Of a stretch of 64,000 nt of DNA, positions 42,715 through 49,948 are shown piece after piece; positions within the stretch are counted from its first letter, which is position 1, and each line of letters starts with the position of its first letter. Position numbers and translations under genes: made by a program. Location: the NCBI GenBank assembly GCA_013359265.1, contig JABWCD010000025.1, forward strand, positions 1-64,000. The letters are read 5' to 3'. The stretch is from Candidatus Hydrogenedentota bacterium (lineage in GTDB: Bacteria > Hydrogenedentota > Hydrogenedentia > Hydrogenedentales > SLHB01). The notes beneath the pieces were generated by a model that was not told the origin of the DNA, did not search any database, and saw nothing but the letters and a program-made list of their open reading frames with translations.

Positions 42715-42756
42715 GTGATCCTACTTATCGTGCGACGTCTCATTCCAAACGCAAGA

Positions 42757-42807
42757 CAAAGCGGAGCTTTTCAAGAGTGCGTTCCCAACTGGAAAGTTGG
42801 GAACGAG
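42757..42807 (+). repeat. GTTCCCAA palindromic intergenic repeat, copy 2
   Basis: The unit CAAAGCGGAGCTTTTCAAGA followed by GTTCCCAACTGGAAAGTTGG is the reverse-orientation partner of the element at 4052-4102. Two degenerate half copies (GGTTCGGAACGAGG and AGTTCGGAACGAGG) follow up to 42860. It fills most of the 183-bp gap between the PadR gene and the rest of the HAAS cluster. Confidence 0.85.
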
Positions 42808-42897
42808 GAGGCACTGGAAGGTTCGGAACGAGGGGCACTGAAAAGTTCGGAACGAGGGCGACACATTGAGCGCTACGCATTGATGGCCGCGACATAA

Positions 42898-43215
42898 TTA
42901 CACGTCTCCCGTCAGCGGTTTGAGGGCGGCGGCTTTGGCGGTCGCGGTGGAGTTTTTCTTTTCTTCGAGGGCGCGTTTCATGCCGCGTTCGGAGAGCTTG
43001 TAGTAGCGGCGCGTGCGGTCCTGGGCGGTGACTTCGTAGGAGATGAGGAGGCCGTCGTTTTCGAGTTCGTGAAGCGCGGGGTAGATGAGGGCTTCCTGGT
43101 TGTCGAGCAGGCCGGGGGCGCGCTGTTTGATCGTCTGGGCGAGCGGGTAGCCGTACTCGGGCCCGGCGAGCAGCGCCTCGAGGATTTGGTCGTGCAAACG
43201 GCTCGTGTGCGACAT
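42898..43215 (-). CDS. PadR-family regulator heading the HAAS cluster
   Basis: A 105-residue winged-helix regulator: LHDQILEALLAGPEYGYPLA, QTIKQRAPGLLDNQEALIYP, ALHELENDGLLISYEVTAQD and RTRRYYKLSERGMKRALEEK. The EALIYPALHELENDGLL segment is the PadR recognition region. I use ATG 43215, giving usual PadR length; the frame opens further upstream (43308) without conservation. PadR regulators and HAAS-domain membrane proteins are recurrent neighbours. A repeat-filled gap of 183 bp separates it from the cluster genes, so it may have its own transcript. Confidence 0.85.
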   Translation of the reverse strand: MSHTSRLHDQILEALLAGPEYGYPLAQTIKQRAPGLLDNQEALIYPALHELENDGLLISYEVTAQDRTRRYYKLSERGMKRALEEKKNSTATAKAAALKPLTGDV

Positions 43216-43342
43216 GGCGTTAAGCACCCAACTGCCATCAGCATACGGCAGGGCGGGGAGAGCGTCAAGGTGAAGTTGCGATTCCAGCGTTTCCATTACT
43301 TTGCCCAACGTGTTGCAGTCCAGCGGGTGTGAAGCGGAAGGT

Positions 43343-43477
43343 CAAAGCAGAGCTTTTCAGGAGCGCGTTCCCAACTGGAAAGTTGGGAACGAGAAGGAAA
43401 CTGGAAAGTTGGGAACGAGAAAAGGGCAAAGCAGAGCTTTTCAAGAGTGCGTTCCCAAGCCGGAGCTTGGGAACGAG
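43343..43477 (+). repeat. GTTCCCAA palindromic repeats, copies 3 and 4
   Basis: Two full units (43343-43393 and 43427-43477) begin CAAAGCAGAGCTTTTCA and end GGGAACGAG. A half copy (43399-43419) lies between. The first has the AACTGGAAAGTT core and the last an AAGCCGGAGCTT core, so the palindrome is kept while its centre changes. No gene covers them. Confidence 0.85.
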
Positions 43478-43494
43478 AGCGAACGAGAAGATAG

Positions 43495-44133
43495 CTACTC
43501 CTCCGGTGGGAGGGGCGAGGCGTCGACGATGGGTGCGCGGTCGGAGGGCGGGGCTTCGGTGGTGAAGGCGAATTCCATTTGCTGGTTGCGGACGAGTTTG
43601 TATCGTTTGAGCAGGCGGAGGGTTTGCAGGGTGTCGGACGACGGATAGTTTCCGTTGGCGTCGACGTGGTCGATGATGTTGCGCAGGACGAGCGGAAACT
43701 CGATGACGTGGCCGATGCCGGTGTCGCGCAGGAGATCGAGCGAGCGTTGGCGCAGTTCGGGGCTGGCGGGCAGTTCGGACACGACGAGGATCGTCGCGAA
43801 GGGCAGGCCGTGAAACACCTCCGCGGCGAGCGCTAGCGAGTCCTGCGAGACGAACTGGTAGAGCACGGGATTCGCCTCGATGACGGAGGGATAGAAGCGG
43901 TCGCCGTGCCACGCGCGCACTTCGACGACGGCGCGTTCGATGACGGAGACGTCTGCGGGCTGCAGCAGGAACGGGAGTTCGCGCGGAATGGCCAGGTCCG
44001 TGTTCTGCACGAACAGTTGGCCGCCGTGCTCGCCCGGGCGCAGGCGCCGCGCCGTCTGCTGCCAGTTGGTCAGCGCGTGAAACAGGTTGAGTTCGAAGAA
44101 CTCGCGCACCAGTTGGACGTTGATATCGCCCAT
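43495..44133 (-). CDS. Hypothetical protein
   Basis: A 212-residue soluble protein without signal peptide or membrane helix. It begins MGDINVQLVREFFELNLFHA, then ALTNWQQTARRLRPGEHGGQ and LFVQNTDLAIPRELPFLLQP, and ends with a variable acidic and Pro-rich tail. The middle (VSVIERAVVEVRAWHGDRFY, FATILVVSELPASPELRQRS) resembles an alpha/beta fold. I do not recognise the family. The frame could open at 44226, but the extra sequence is repeat-derived, so ATG 44133 is preferred. Repeats flank it on both sides, and no operon partner is evident. Confidence 0.6.
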   Translation of the reverse strand: MGDINVQLVREFFELNLFHALTNWQQTARRLRPGEHGGQLFVQNTDLAIPRELPFLLQPADVSVIERAVVEVRAWHGDRFYPSVIEANPVLYQFVSQDSLALAAEVFHGLPFATILVVSELPASPELRQRSLDLLRDTGIGHVIEFPLVLRNIIDHVDANGNYPSSDTLQTLRLLKRYKLVRNQQMEFAFTTEAPPSDRAPIVDASPLPPEE

Positions 44134-44216
44134 CGTAAGAGGGGTCCCCAAGGGTTTTACAGCGCCGCCAGTATCGTAATCGGAATCGTCCGCGTAATCG
44201 AGTTTGTTCGAGGCGA

Positions 44217-44405
44217 AAGGACGCAAAGGACCTGGCGCAAGGCCGCCCGGCGCAGAGACCGGGCGCTACAATAATCCGCAAAACATATGGAATGACCCGC
44301 TGAAGGACGCAAACGACCTGGCACAAGGCCGCCCGGCACAGAGACCGGGCGCTACAATAATCCGCAAAACATATGGAATGACCCACTGAAGGACGCAAAC
44401 GACCT
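44217..44405. repeat. 86-bp tandem repeat, 2.2 copies
   Basis: AAGGACGCAAA recurs at 44217, 44303 and 44389, exactly 86 bp apart. Two complete units differ at only a few positions. Each unit contains GCCCGG and CCGGGC arms around an 8-nt loop (hairpin) and CATATGGAATGACCC. The surrounding 44134-44513 holds no gene; a short GATTAC pair occurs near 44460. Confidence 0.85.
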
Positions 44406-44513
44406 AAGGGACGCAAGAGACGGAGTCGAGCTGGGCCCGAGTCCAATTGATCGCCGTTCGATTACGATTACGGGGACGATTATAAAACGGATTGAGGAAA
44501 GCCGGGACGCGGG

Positions 44514-45353
44514 TTACGAGGTTCCCAATTCCGCGAGTGCCGCGCCCAGTTTATGGTTCGGATCGCGCGAGAGAATCCGCCTGCCCACTTCCGCGGCGCG
44601 GTCCAATTTTCCGAGCCGTTGGTAGCACAAGCCAAGTTTCGCCCAGATGTCCACCTGCGAGAAGTTCTCGCCGAACGCGGTGTAGACCTTGTCCGGTTCC
44701 TTGCCGTCGGTGCGGTCGTCCGCGGCGCGGTAATGTTCGAGCGCGCTGGCGAGTTCGCCGCGCACAAAGCAGACTTCGCCGCGCAGGAAATGCGACTCCG
44801 GTTGATCGGGCTGAATCTCGATGGATTTTTGGAGCACCTTCTCCGCGGCGTCGAGCGATTCCTTCGCGGTGACGTCGTCGCCCGCGAGTTTTGCGGCGCG
44901 CCCCGCGAGGTACAGCGCGGAGAAGTTCGAGCCGCCGGTCAACAGCGCGCCGCGCGCCTGCTGCATCGCGGAGACCCAATCACCCTCGTTGAAGGCGCAT
45001 TGCGCGAGGCCGAGCAGTGCGCGCGCGTTCGACGGATCGAGGCCGTACAGTTGTTCGAATTCGCGGCGCGCGCTGCGCGTGTTGCCCGCGGCGAGCAGCG
45101 CCAGGCCGAGGTCGAGGCGCGCGGGACCGAGGTTCGGGCGCTTGCGCACGACCTGCAGCAAAATGTCTACGGCGCGCTGCGCCTGGCCGAGGCGCATGTA
45201 GCACTTGCCCAACTGGTGGTAGGCGACGGCGTACGAGCTGTCGAGCCGGATCGCGCGCTCGAAGCACTCGATCGCCTTCTTCAGATCGCCCTTCTTGCTC
45301 GCGGTCAGACCGTCGTCGTAGTAGCTCTCCGCATTTTCGCCGCCAAACGCCAT
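44514..45353 (-). CDS. Tetratricopeptide-repeat protein
   Basis: A 279-residue protein made almost wholly of TPR helices: ESYYDDGLTASKKGDLKKAI, AVAYHQLGKCYMRLGQAQRA, PARLDLGLALLAAGNTRSAR, ARALLGLAQCAFNEGDWVSA and WAKLGLCYQRLGKLDRAAEV, about six repeats. No signal peptide, so it is cytoplasmic. It starts 9 nt after the stop of aroB on the same strand and is probably in one operon with it, although no functional tie to the shikimate pathway is known. TPR arrays act as protein-binding scaffolds. Confidence 0.85.
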   Translation of the reverse strand: MAFGGENAESYYDDGLTASKKGDLKKAIECFERAIRLDSSYAVAYHQLGKCYMRLGQAQRAVDILLQVVRKRPNLGPARLDLGLALLAAGNTRSARREFEQLYGLDPSNARALLGLAQCAFNEGDWVSAMQQARGALLTGGSNFSALYLAGRAAKLAGDDVTAKESLDAAEKVLQKSIEIQPDQPESHFLRGEVCFVRGELASALEHYRAADDRTDGKEPDKVYTAFGENFSQVDIWAKLGLCYQRLGKLDRAAEVGRRILSRDPNHKLGAALAELGTS

Positions 45354-45362
45354 GCCGTTCCT

Positions 45363-46466
45363 CTACGATTCCGCTGCCGCTTCGAGCGCGGCGCGCGCCT
45401 GATCGAGCGTCACGTCGGTGCGGTGCACGACGTGGCCCATGCGATCGGGGACCACAAACTTCATCGTGCCCGCGCGCACCTTCTTGTCGTGTTTCATCGC
45501 GTCGAGCACGAGGTTGATCGGCATCGACGGCCACGCAGACGGCAAACCGTATGCGTCGATGCATGCGCGCTGGCGATCGACGAATGCGCGATCCACCATG
45601 CCGAGATTGCGCGCAAGCGTTGCCGCGGCGTGCATGCCGATGGCGATGGCTTCGCCGTGCAGGAAGCGGTCGTAGTTCGACGCCGCCTCGATACCGTGGC
45701 CGAACGTGTGGCCGTAATTCAGGTTCGCGCGCACGCCGTGCTCGTGTTCGTCCGCGGACACGATGGCGGACTTGATCTCGCACGAGCGCCGCACGGGATA
45801 CTCGATTGTGTCGAGGTCCTTTGCGAGGATTGCACCCGCGTTCTGTTCCATGTAGGCGAAGAGATCGGCGTCCGCAATGACACCGTGCTTGATGACTTCC
45901 GCGAGGCCCGCGCGCAGTTCGCGGTCCGGGAGCGATTTCAGGAACTCGAGATCGACGATGACGGCGGATGGTTGGTGGAACGCGCCGATGATGTTCTTCG
46001 CCATCTCGTGGTTTACGCCGGTCTTGCCGCCCACGCTTGAATCGACCTGCGCGACAATAGTCGTCGGAACCTGGACGAATCGAACGCCGCGCATGAATGA
46101 CGCCGCGGCGTAGCCGACGACATCGCCGACGACGCCGCCGCCCAGCGCGATTACTATGCTCGATCGGTCCATGCCTGCCTTTAGGAACTCGCCGATAAAC
46201 CGATCAATCTGATCGATGCGTTTGTTCGCCTCGCCCGCGGGCATAGCGCACACGATGGGGTCCGCGCCCGCGTCGCGCACGAGCGATGCAACGCGTTGGG
46301 CGTAAAGAGGGGCGACGTTGTCGTCGCTGGCGATGGCGACGGCGCCCTTCGCTCCGAGCGACCGCAATACGTCCGGTAAACCGTCGATAGCGCCCGCACC
46401 GATATGAATCGGGTACGAGCGATCGCCGAGTTCGACGGTGAGTGTGTTGATGCTGCCGGTGTGCAC
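45363..46466 (-). CDS. aroB: 3-dehydroquinate synthase
   Basis: A 367-residue cytoplasmic enzyme of the shikimate pathway, converting DAHP to 3-dehydroquinate with NAD and a divalent metal. Landmarks are IVIALGGGVVGDVVGYAAAS (NAD loop), VPTTIVAQVDSSVGGKTGVN, the metal and substrate region LRAGLAEVIKHG and LNYGHTFGHGIEAA, and HGEAIAIGMHAA. Length and order are normal. The GTG start at 46466 has AGGA about 7 nt upstream. Upstream is a repeat-bearing gap of 419 bp. Confidence 0.97.
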   Translation of the reverse strand: MHTGSINTLTVELGDRSYPIHIGAGAIDGLPDVLRSLGAKGAVAIASDDNVAPLYAQRVASLVRDAGADPIVCAMPAGEANKRIDQIDRFIGEFLKAGMDRSSIVIALGGGVVGDVVGYAAASFMRGVRFVQVPTTIVAQVDSSVGGKTGVNHEMAKNIIGAFHQPSAVIVDLEFLKSLPDRELRAGLAEVIKHGVIADADLFAYMEQNAGAILAKDLDTIEYPVRRSCEIKSAIVSADEHEHGVRANLNYGHTFGHGIEAASNYDRFLHGEAIAIGMHAAATLARNLGMVDRAFVDRQRACIDAYGLPSAWPSMPINLVLDAMKHDKKVRAGTMKFVVPDRMGHVVHRTDVTLDQARAALEAAAES

Positions 46467-46754
46467 GTGGCTGTCCTGGTTGAAACCGCAGATAAACCTA
46501 ACCCAGCGGGCATTTTACCGGCGAGGCGCGAGACTGAGCAAACAAGCGAATTTGGGGAGACTGGGGATTGAAATGAAAAGAGAATGCGACTTTTCTCAAT
46601 CCACTCGAAATCCGTACGCGAAGCGAGTAAAGCGCCGTATTGCTTTGTTAAAGTCAAAGTGGAACGGCGGCGCGTCGCGCTGTCCGCGCAAGCGTTCGAG
46701 CTAATGCGGTTCACGAGTGGATGTTGCCAATCGCATACGATCTGTCCGAATGCA

Positions 46755-46855
46755 CATCCCCCTGAATCCCCCTTCAAAGGGGGACTTAAAGTATTGCAGA
46801 TCCACGTCATTTGGCGGTTATTGAGTCCCCCTTTAAAGGGGGATTCAGGGGGATG
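46755..46855. repeat. CCCCCTGAATCCCCC inverted-repeat element
   Basis: The left arm starts CATCCCCCTGAATCCCCCTT and the right arm ends with its reverse complement (46836-46855). With the adjacent GGGGGAC/GTCCCCC the arms are about 31 bp with one mismatch, and each arm is itself partly palindromic. The 101-bp element lies between aroB and the DUF1080 gene. It resembles a widespread class of intergenic inverted repeats (MITE-like). The rest of 46467-46885 shows nothing else. Confidence 0.85.
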
Positions 46856-46885
46856 TAAGAGCCGTACGCGCAATACCGAGTGGCG

Positions 46886-48286
46886 CTAATGTCTTGGCGC
46901 GAACGACAGCGCCGCGATCTCCTCGTCGCTCAGTGCGCGCGCCCAGAGCGCGGCGTCTTCGAGTTCGCCGTGGAAGTGGCGGACGACGTTGCCGTTGTCC
47001 GTTTCCGCCGCGATGAGAAGTGGTTCGTCGTTCTTGACGAGCGCGCCGGACCATGGCGTGGACGACATGAGTTTGCCATCGCAGAAAAGAGCCAGCGTCT
47101 TGCCGTCGTACCGGCCGACGAGATCGTGCCAAGCCGTCGTGTCGACCTGAGTGGCCGGAAAACTCACCATTACGAAGCCGTTGTCGGTGCGCACCTCGAA
47201 GCCGATGTCGCCTTCGCCGTTGTTGTCGAGGCCTGCGCCAAACAAATTGAAGTGCACTTTGTCGTGGTTGCCGCGTTTGGCGAACAGCGCCGAGTTCCAC
47301 GCGCCCTTGGGATCGCGCGCGCGCAGATACGCGGTGACGGCTTCGCCATCCGCGTGCAATTCCTTTCCGGCGTCAAAATACGCGCCTTCGAGCACGACGC
47401 ACTTTGCGTTCGGCCGCGCGCCGGCGCCCGTCGACGCGACGTTGAGTTGCAGTTGATAGAACTGCGGCACGCTCGTGAGGGGATGCTTCGCGCCGCGCCC
47501 GGCTGAGTCGAGCTGCCAGTGCGCCAGCGCGTTCGCCAGTAGATCGTTGCGCTTTATCTCCGGTTCGGTGATTTTGGTCGAAGTCTTTTCCGCCGGTTTG
47601 AGTACTTTCAATCGGATATTGCGAAACTGCACGAAGGTCTCCGGGCCGCTGTGAAGTTGCAGCGCGAGGATGCCCTGCGGTTCGGCGCGGCGGGGATCGT
47701 TGTCCTGAATCTCCGCTGCGAGTCTGCCGTTCACGTGGAGCGCAATGTGGCCGCCGATGCAGACGAGATGGTACTCGTGCCAGTCCTCGAGTTTGAACCA
47801 TGCGTTGCCCGCAGCTTCCGGCATCGGCGATGCGGTGCGGTTTCCGTCGGTGTCGAAGGTGGCGCGCTCGCCGCGCAGGGCGAGATCGTGGCGGCCGTAC
47901 TCGTCGTAGAGCCGGACGAGCCACGGCGTTTGGAGGTTGTTGTCCATCTGGTATCCGCAGACGTCGTGGTCGGGCAGTTCGCGGCTGCGGAATTGGAATC
48001 CGTTGTTAATTGCTCCGTTTCCGTTCAGACGCGATTCGAGTTTCAGTTCGAAGTCCGCGAGTTCGCCGCCTTCCCACACGAGGTACTGATTGATCGTGCA
48101 GGGATGTTCTTTCGTGATGCGGCCGGTGATCGCGCCGTCTTCGACGGACCAATACGACGGATCGCCCGCGCGCCAGCCGGTGAGTGACGCGCCGTCGAAG
48201 ATGGGGTTGAAGCTGGGTTCGTCGGCGGGGGCAACGAAAGAGGAGATGACGAGAGTAACGGTCAGGAGTGAAATTGGGAGTTTCAT
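46886..48286 (-). CDS. Secreted DUF1080 (3-keto-disaccharide hydrolase) plus LamG protein
   Basis: A 466-residue exported protein; signal peptide ISLLTVTLVISSFVAPA. Residues about 25-225 are a DUF1080 domain (FNPIFDGASLTGWRAG, YLVWEGGELADFELKLESRL, and GFQFRSRELPDHDVCGYQMD), a concanavalin-like fold tied to 3-keto-disaccharide hydrolysis. Residues about 255-465 are a LamG-type lectin domain (SALFAKRGNHDKVHFNLFGA, GRYDGKTLALFCDGKLMSST, HFHGELEDAALWARALSDEE). DUF1080 proteins are numerous in planctomycetal and related polysaccharide degraders. ATG 48286 is clear. Confidence 0.88.
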   Translation of the reverse strand: MKLPISLLTVTLVISSFVAPADEPSFNPIFDGASLTGWRAGDPSYWSVEDGAITGRITKEHPCTINQYLVWEGGELADFELKLESRLNGNGAINNGFQFRSRELPDHDVCGYQMDNNLQTPWLVRLYDEYGRHDLALRGERATFDTDGNRTASPMPEAAGNAWFKLEDWHEYHLVCIGGHIALHVNGRLAAEIQDNDPRRAEPQGILALQLHSGPETFVQFRNIRLKVLKPAEKTSTKITEPEIKRNDLLANALAHWQLDSAGRGAKHPLTSVPQFYQLQLNVASTGAGARPNAKCVVLEGAYFDAGKELHADGEAVTAYLRARDPKGAWNSALFAKRGNHDKVHFNLFGAGLDNNGEGDIGFEVRTDNGFVMVSFPATQVDTTAWHDLVGRYDGKTLALFCDGKLMSSTPWSGALVKNDEPLLIAAETDNGNVVRHFHGELEDAALWARALSDEEIAALSFAPRH

Positions 48287-48315
48287 GTTATGGCCGATTT
48301 GGAGATCGAAGGATC

Positions 48316-48434
48316 GATTACGATTACGATTACGAGCACGAGCACGAGCACGAGCATGGGCACGAGCATGGGCACGAACACGATCCCCCTACGCCGGGTG
48401 GGCTTCGGAGGACAGGTCACGAGCACGAGCACGG
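48316..48434 (+). repeat. GATTAC/GAGCAC hexamer arrays
   Basis: Three GATTAC units, then GAGCAC units and variants (GAGCATGGGCAC) to 48381, and a second short run at 48419-48434. The arrays fill the gap between the DUF1080 gene start and the end of the acyltransferase gene, both on the minus strand, so here the repeat separates codirectional genes. Confidence 0.85.
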
Positions 48435-48438
48435 AGAA

Positions 48439-49647
48439 TTATATCCGAAGGAAGATTTTGCGGCGATACATCCAGTACAGCACGAGCCACCACACCAGCA
48501 ACACGGCCGCGCCGAGGAAGAACGGTTCGTAGGCGTCGCCGGCGAATTTGAAGAAGTCCTGGCCGAGGTGGGTCTTTAGTGTGCCCATCGTGAAGTTGCG
48601 CAGCGTTTCTGCGATGCAGTACGCGGCGATCGAGTTCATGCCGATGACGCGCAACGGGAACGACCACGACTTGATGTTTGCGATGTCGATGACCGCGTAG
48701 AACCCCGCCAATAACAACAGGCACCATCCGCCGCTGAACAGCACCCAGCTTGGCGTCCAGATGCGTTTCACGACCGGGCAGATGCCGAGCTTGCCGAGCA
48801 GCCAGCCGGATGCGAGCGCGACGATGCCCGCTGCGAGCAGCCACAACGCTTTTTGTTTGTGCGTGCGGTCGTCCTTCAATACGCCACCCGCGATCAGGCC
48901 CAAGATCATAGTCGCGAGTGTCGGGATAAAGCTGAGCGTGGAATAGCCGCCGCCGTTTGCGGTGAAGGGCTTTTCGCGCGGGAAGAGATTGAGGAACCAC
49001 GTATCGAATTTCCACGCGGGGTTGGTGTTGACGTTCCAGTGCGCGGCAAACCCGTGCAGGTTTTCCGGCCAGTCTTTTGGATTGCCGATTGCGGCCCAGT
49101 CAAAGTCCGGGCCGGGCAGCGCGTAGAATGCGAACAAGGCCCAATATCCGGCGAGTATTGCGGCGAACGCGCTCCATTGCGCCCGCACCGATCGGAACCC
49201 GAGCAGAAACAGGAACCCGTAGCCGAGACCGATCTGGGAGAGTGTGTCCTCGAAGGTCCAATACGTTTGCGGTTTGCCCGTGGACCGAAGGAAGACGCCA
49301 AGCAGGATTAACAGCAGCGCGCGCCAGAATGCGTGCGCGGTCATGCGCGCGTTCGACTGTCCTTTGAGTTGCCGCGCGAGGATCGAAAACGGGAGCGCCA
49401 CGCCGACGATGAACGAGAAGGACGGTTGAATGAGATCGTGCAGTGTACACCCGACCCACGGCACGTGGGACTGGTGATGCGCCAGAAACGCCCAAAATCC
49501 GTTGCCGGGCAGCGCCTGCGAGACGGCGTGGAACCGGAGCACCTCCGCCATCATGAGAAACATGACAAATCCGCGGTACGCGTCCAACGACGTTAGCCGC
49601 TGGGGCGCCGGTGCGGAATTTGCCGGCGCCGTAGTCGATGCCGCCAT
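48439..49647 (-). CDS. DUF5009/HGSNAT-like membrane acyltransferase
   Basis: A 402-residue integral membrane protein of the heparan-alpha-glucosaminide acetyltransferase-like (DUF5009) family. The N-terminal hallmark RLTSLDAYRGFVMFLMMAEV is followed by HVPWVGCTLHDLIQPSFSFI and VGVALPFSILARQLKG. About ten helices follow (including RALLLILLGVFLRS and LSQIGLGYGFLFLLGFRSV), ending in LLVWWLVLYWMYRRKIFLRI. Human HGSNAT moves acetyl groups across membranes to glucosamine; the bacterial members probably acylate sugars. ATG 49647 begins a short Ala/Pro leader; the frame extends to 49758 without conservation. Confidence 0.88.
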   Translation of the reverse strand: MAASTTAPANSAPAPQRLTSLDAYRGFVMFLMMAEVLRFHAVSQALPGNGFWAFLAHHQSHVPWVGCTLHDLIQPSFSFIVGVALPFSILARQLKGQSNARMTAHAFWRALLLILLGVFLRSTGKPQTYWTFEDTLSQIGLGYGFLFLLGFRSVRAQWSAFAAILAGYWALFAFYALPGPDFDWAAIGNPKDWPENLHGFAAHWNVNTNPAWKFDTWFLNLFPREKPFTANGGGYSTLSFIPTLATMILGLIAGGVLKDDRTHKQKALWLLAAGIVALASGWLLGKLGICPVVKRIWTPSWVLFSGGWCLLLLAGFYAVIDIANIKSWSFPLRVIGMNSIAAYCIAETLRNFTMGTLKTHLGQDFFKFAGDAYEPFFLGAAVLLVWWLVLYWMYRRKIFLRI

Positions 49648-49782
49648 GTTTGGAATCCCCAACCCGGCAGTACGATGCGGCTTAGGGCACCCGGAGTGCA
49701 ACTCGCTTTTGACTGGGTCCGGGCTGTTGGGTATACTTTGTTGCTCTGTGCCGCGCACAGAGCCATCTTTTGCGCTTTCGGC

Positions 49783-49860
<78 letters not shown>

Positions 49861-49948
49861 TTTTTTTGCCTTCGCGGCGGTGGCGGCTTGAAGTCAAAGC
49901 CTTGCTTGCGAGTACGATGTCGCGCATGAGCACGGGCACGAACGGCCG

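Noticed and set aside
44553-46040. 495-codon plus-strand frame
   Set aside because: Antisense to the TPR gene and aroB; aroB is certain from its motifs.
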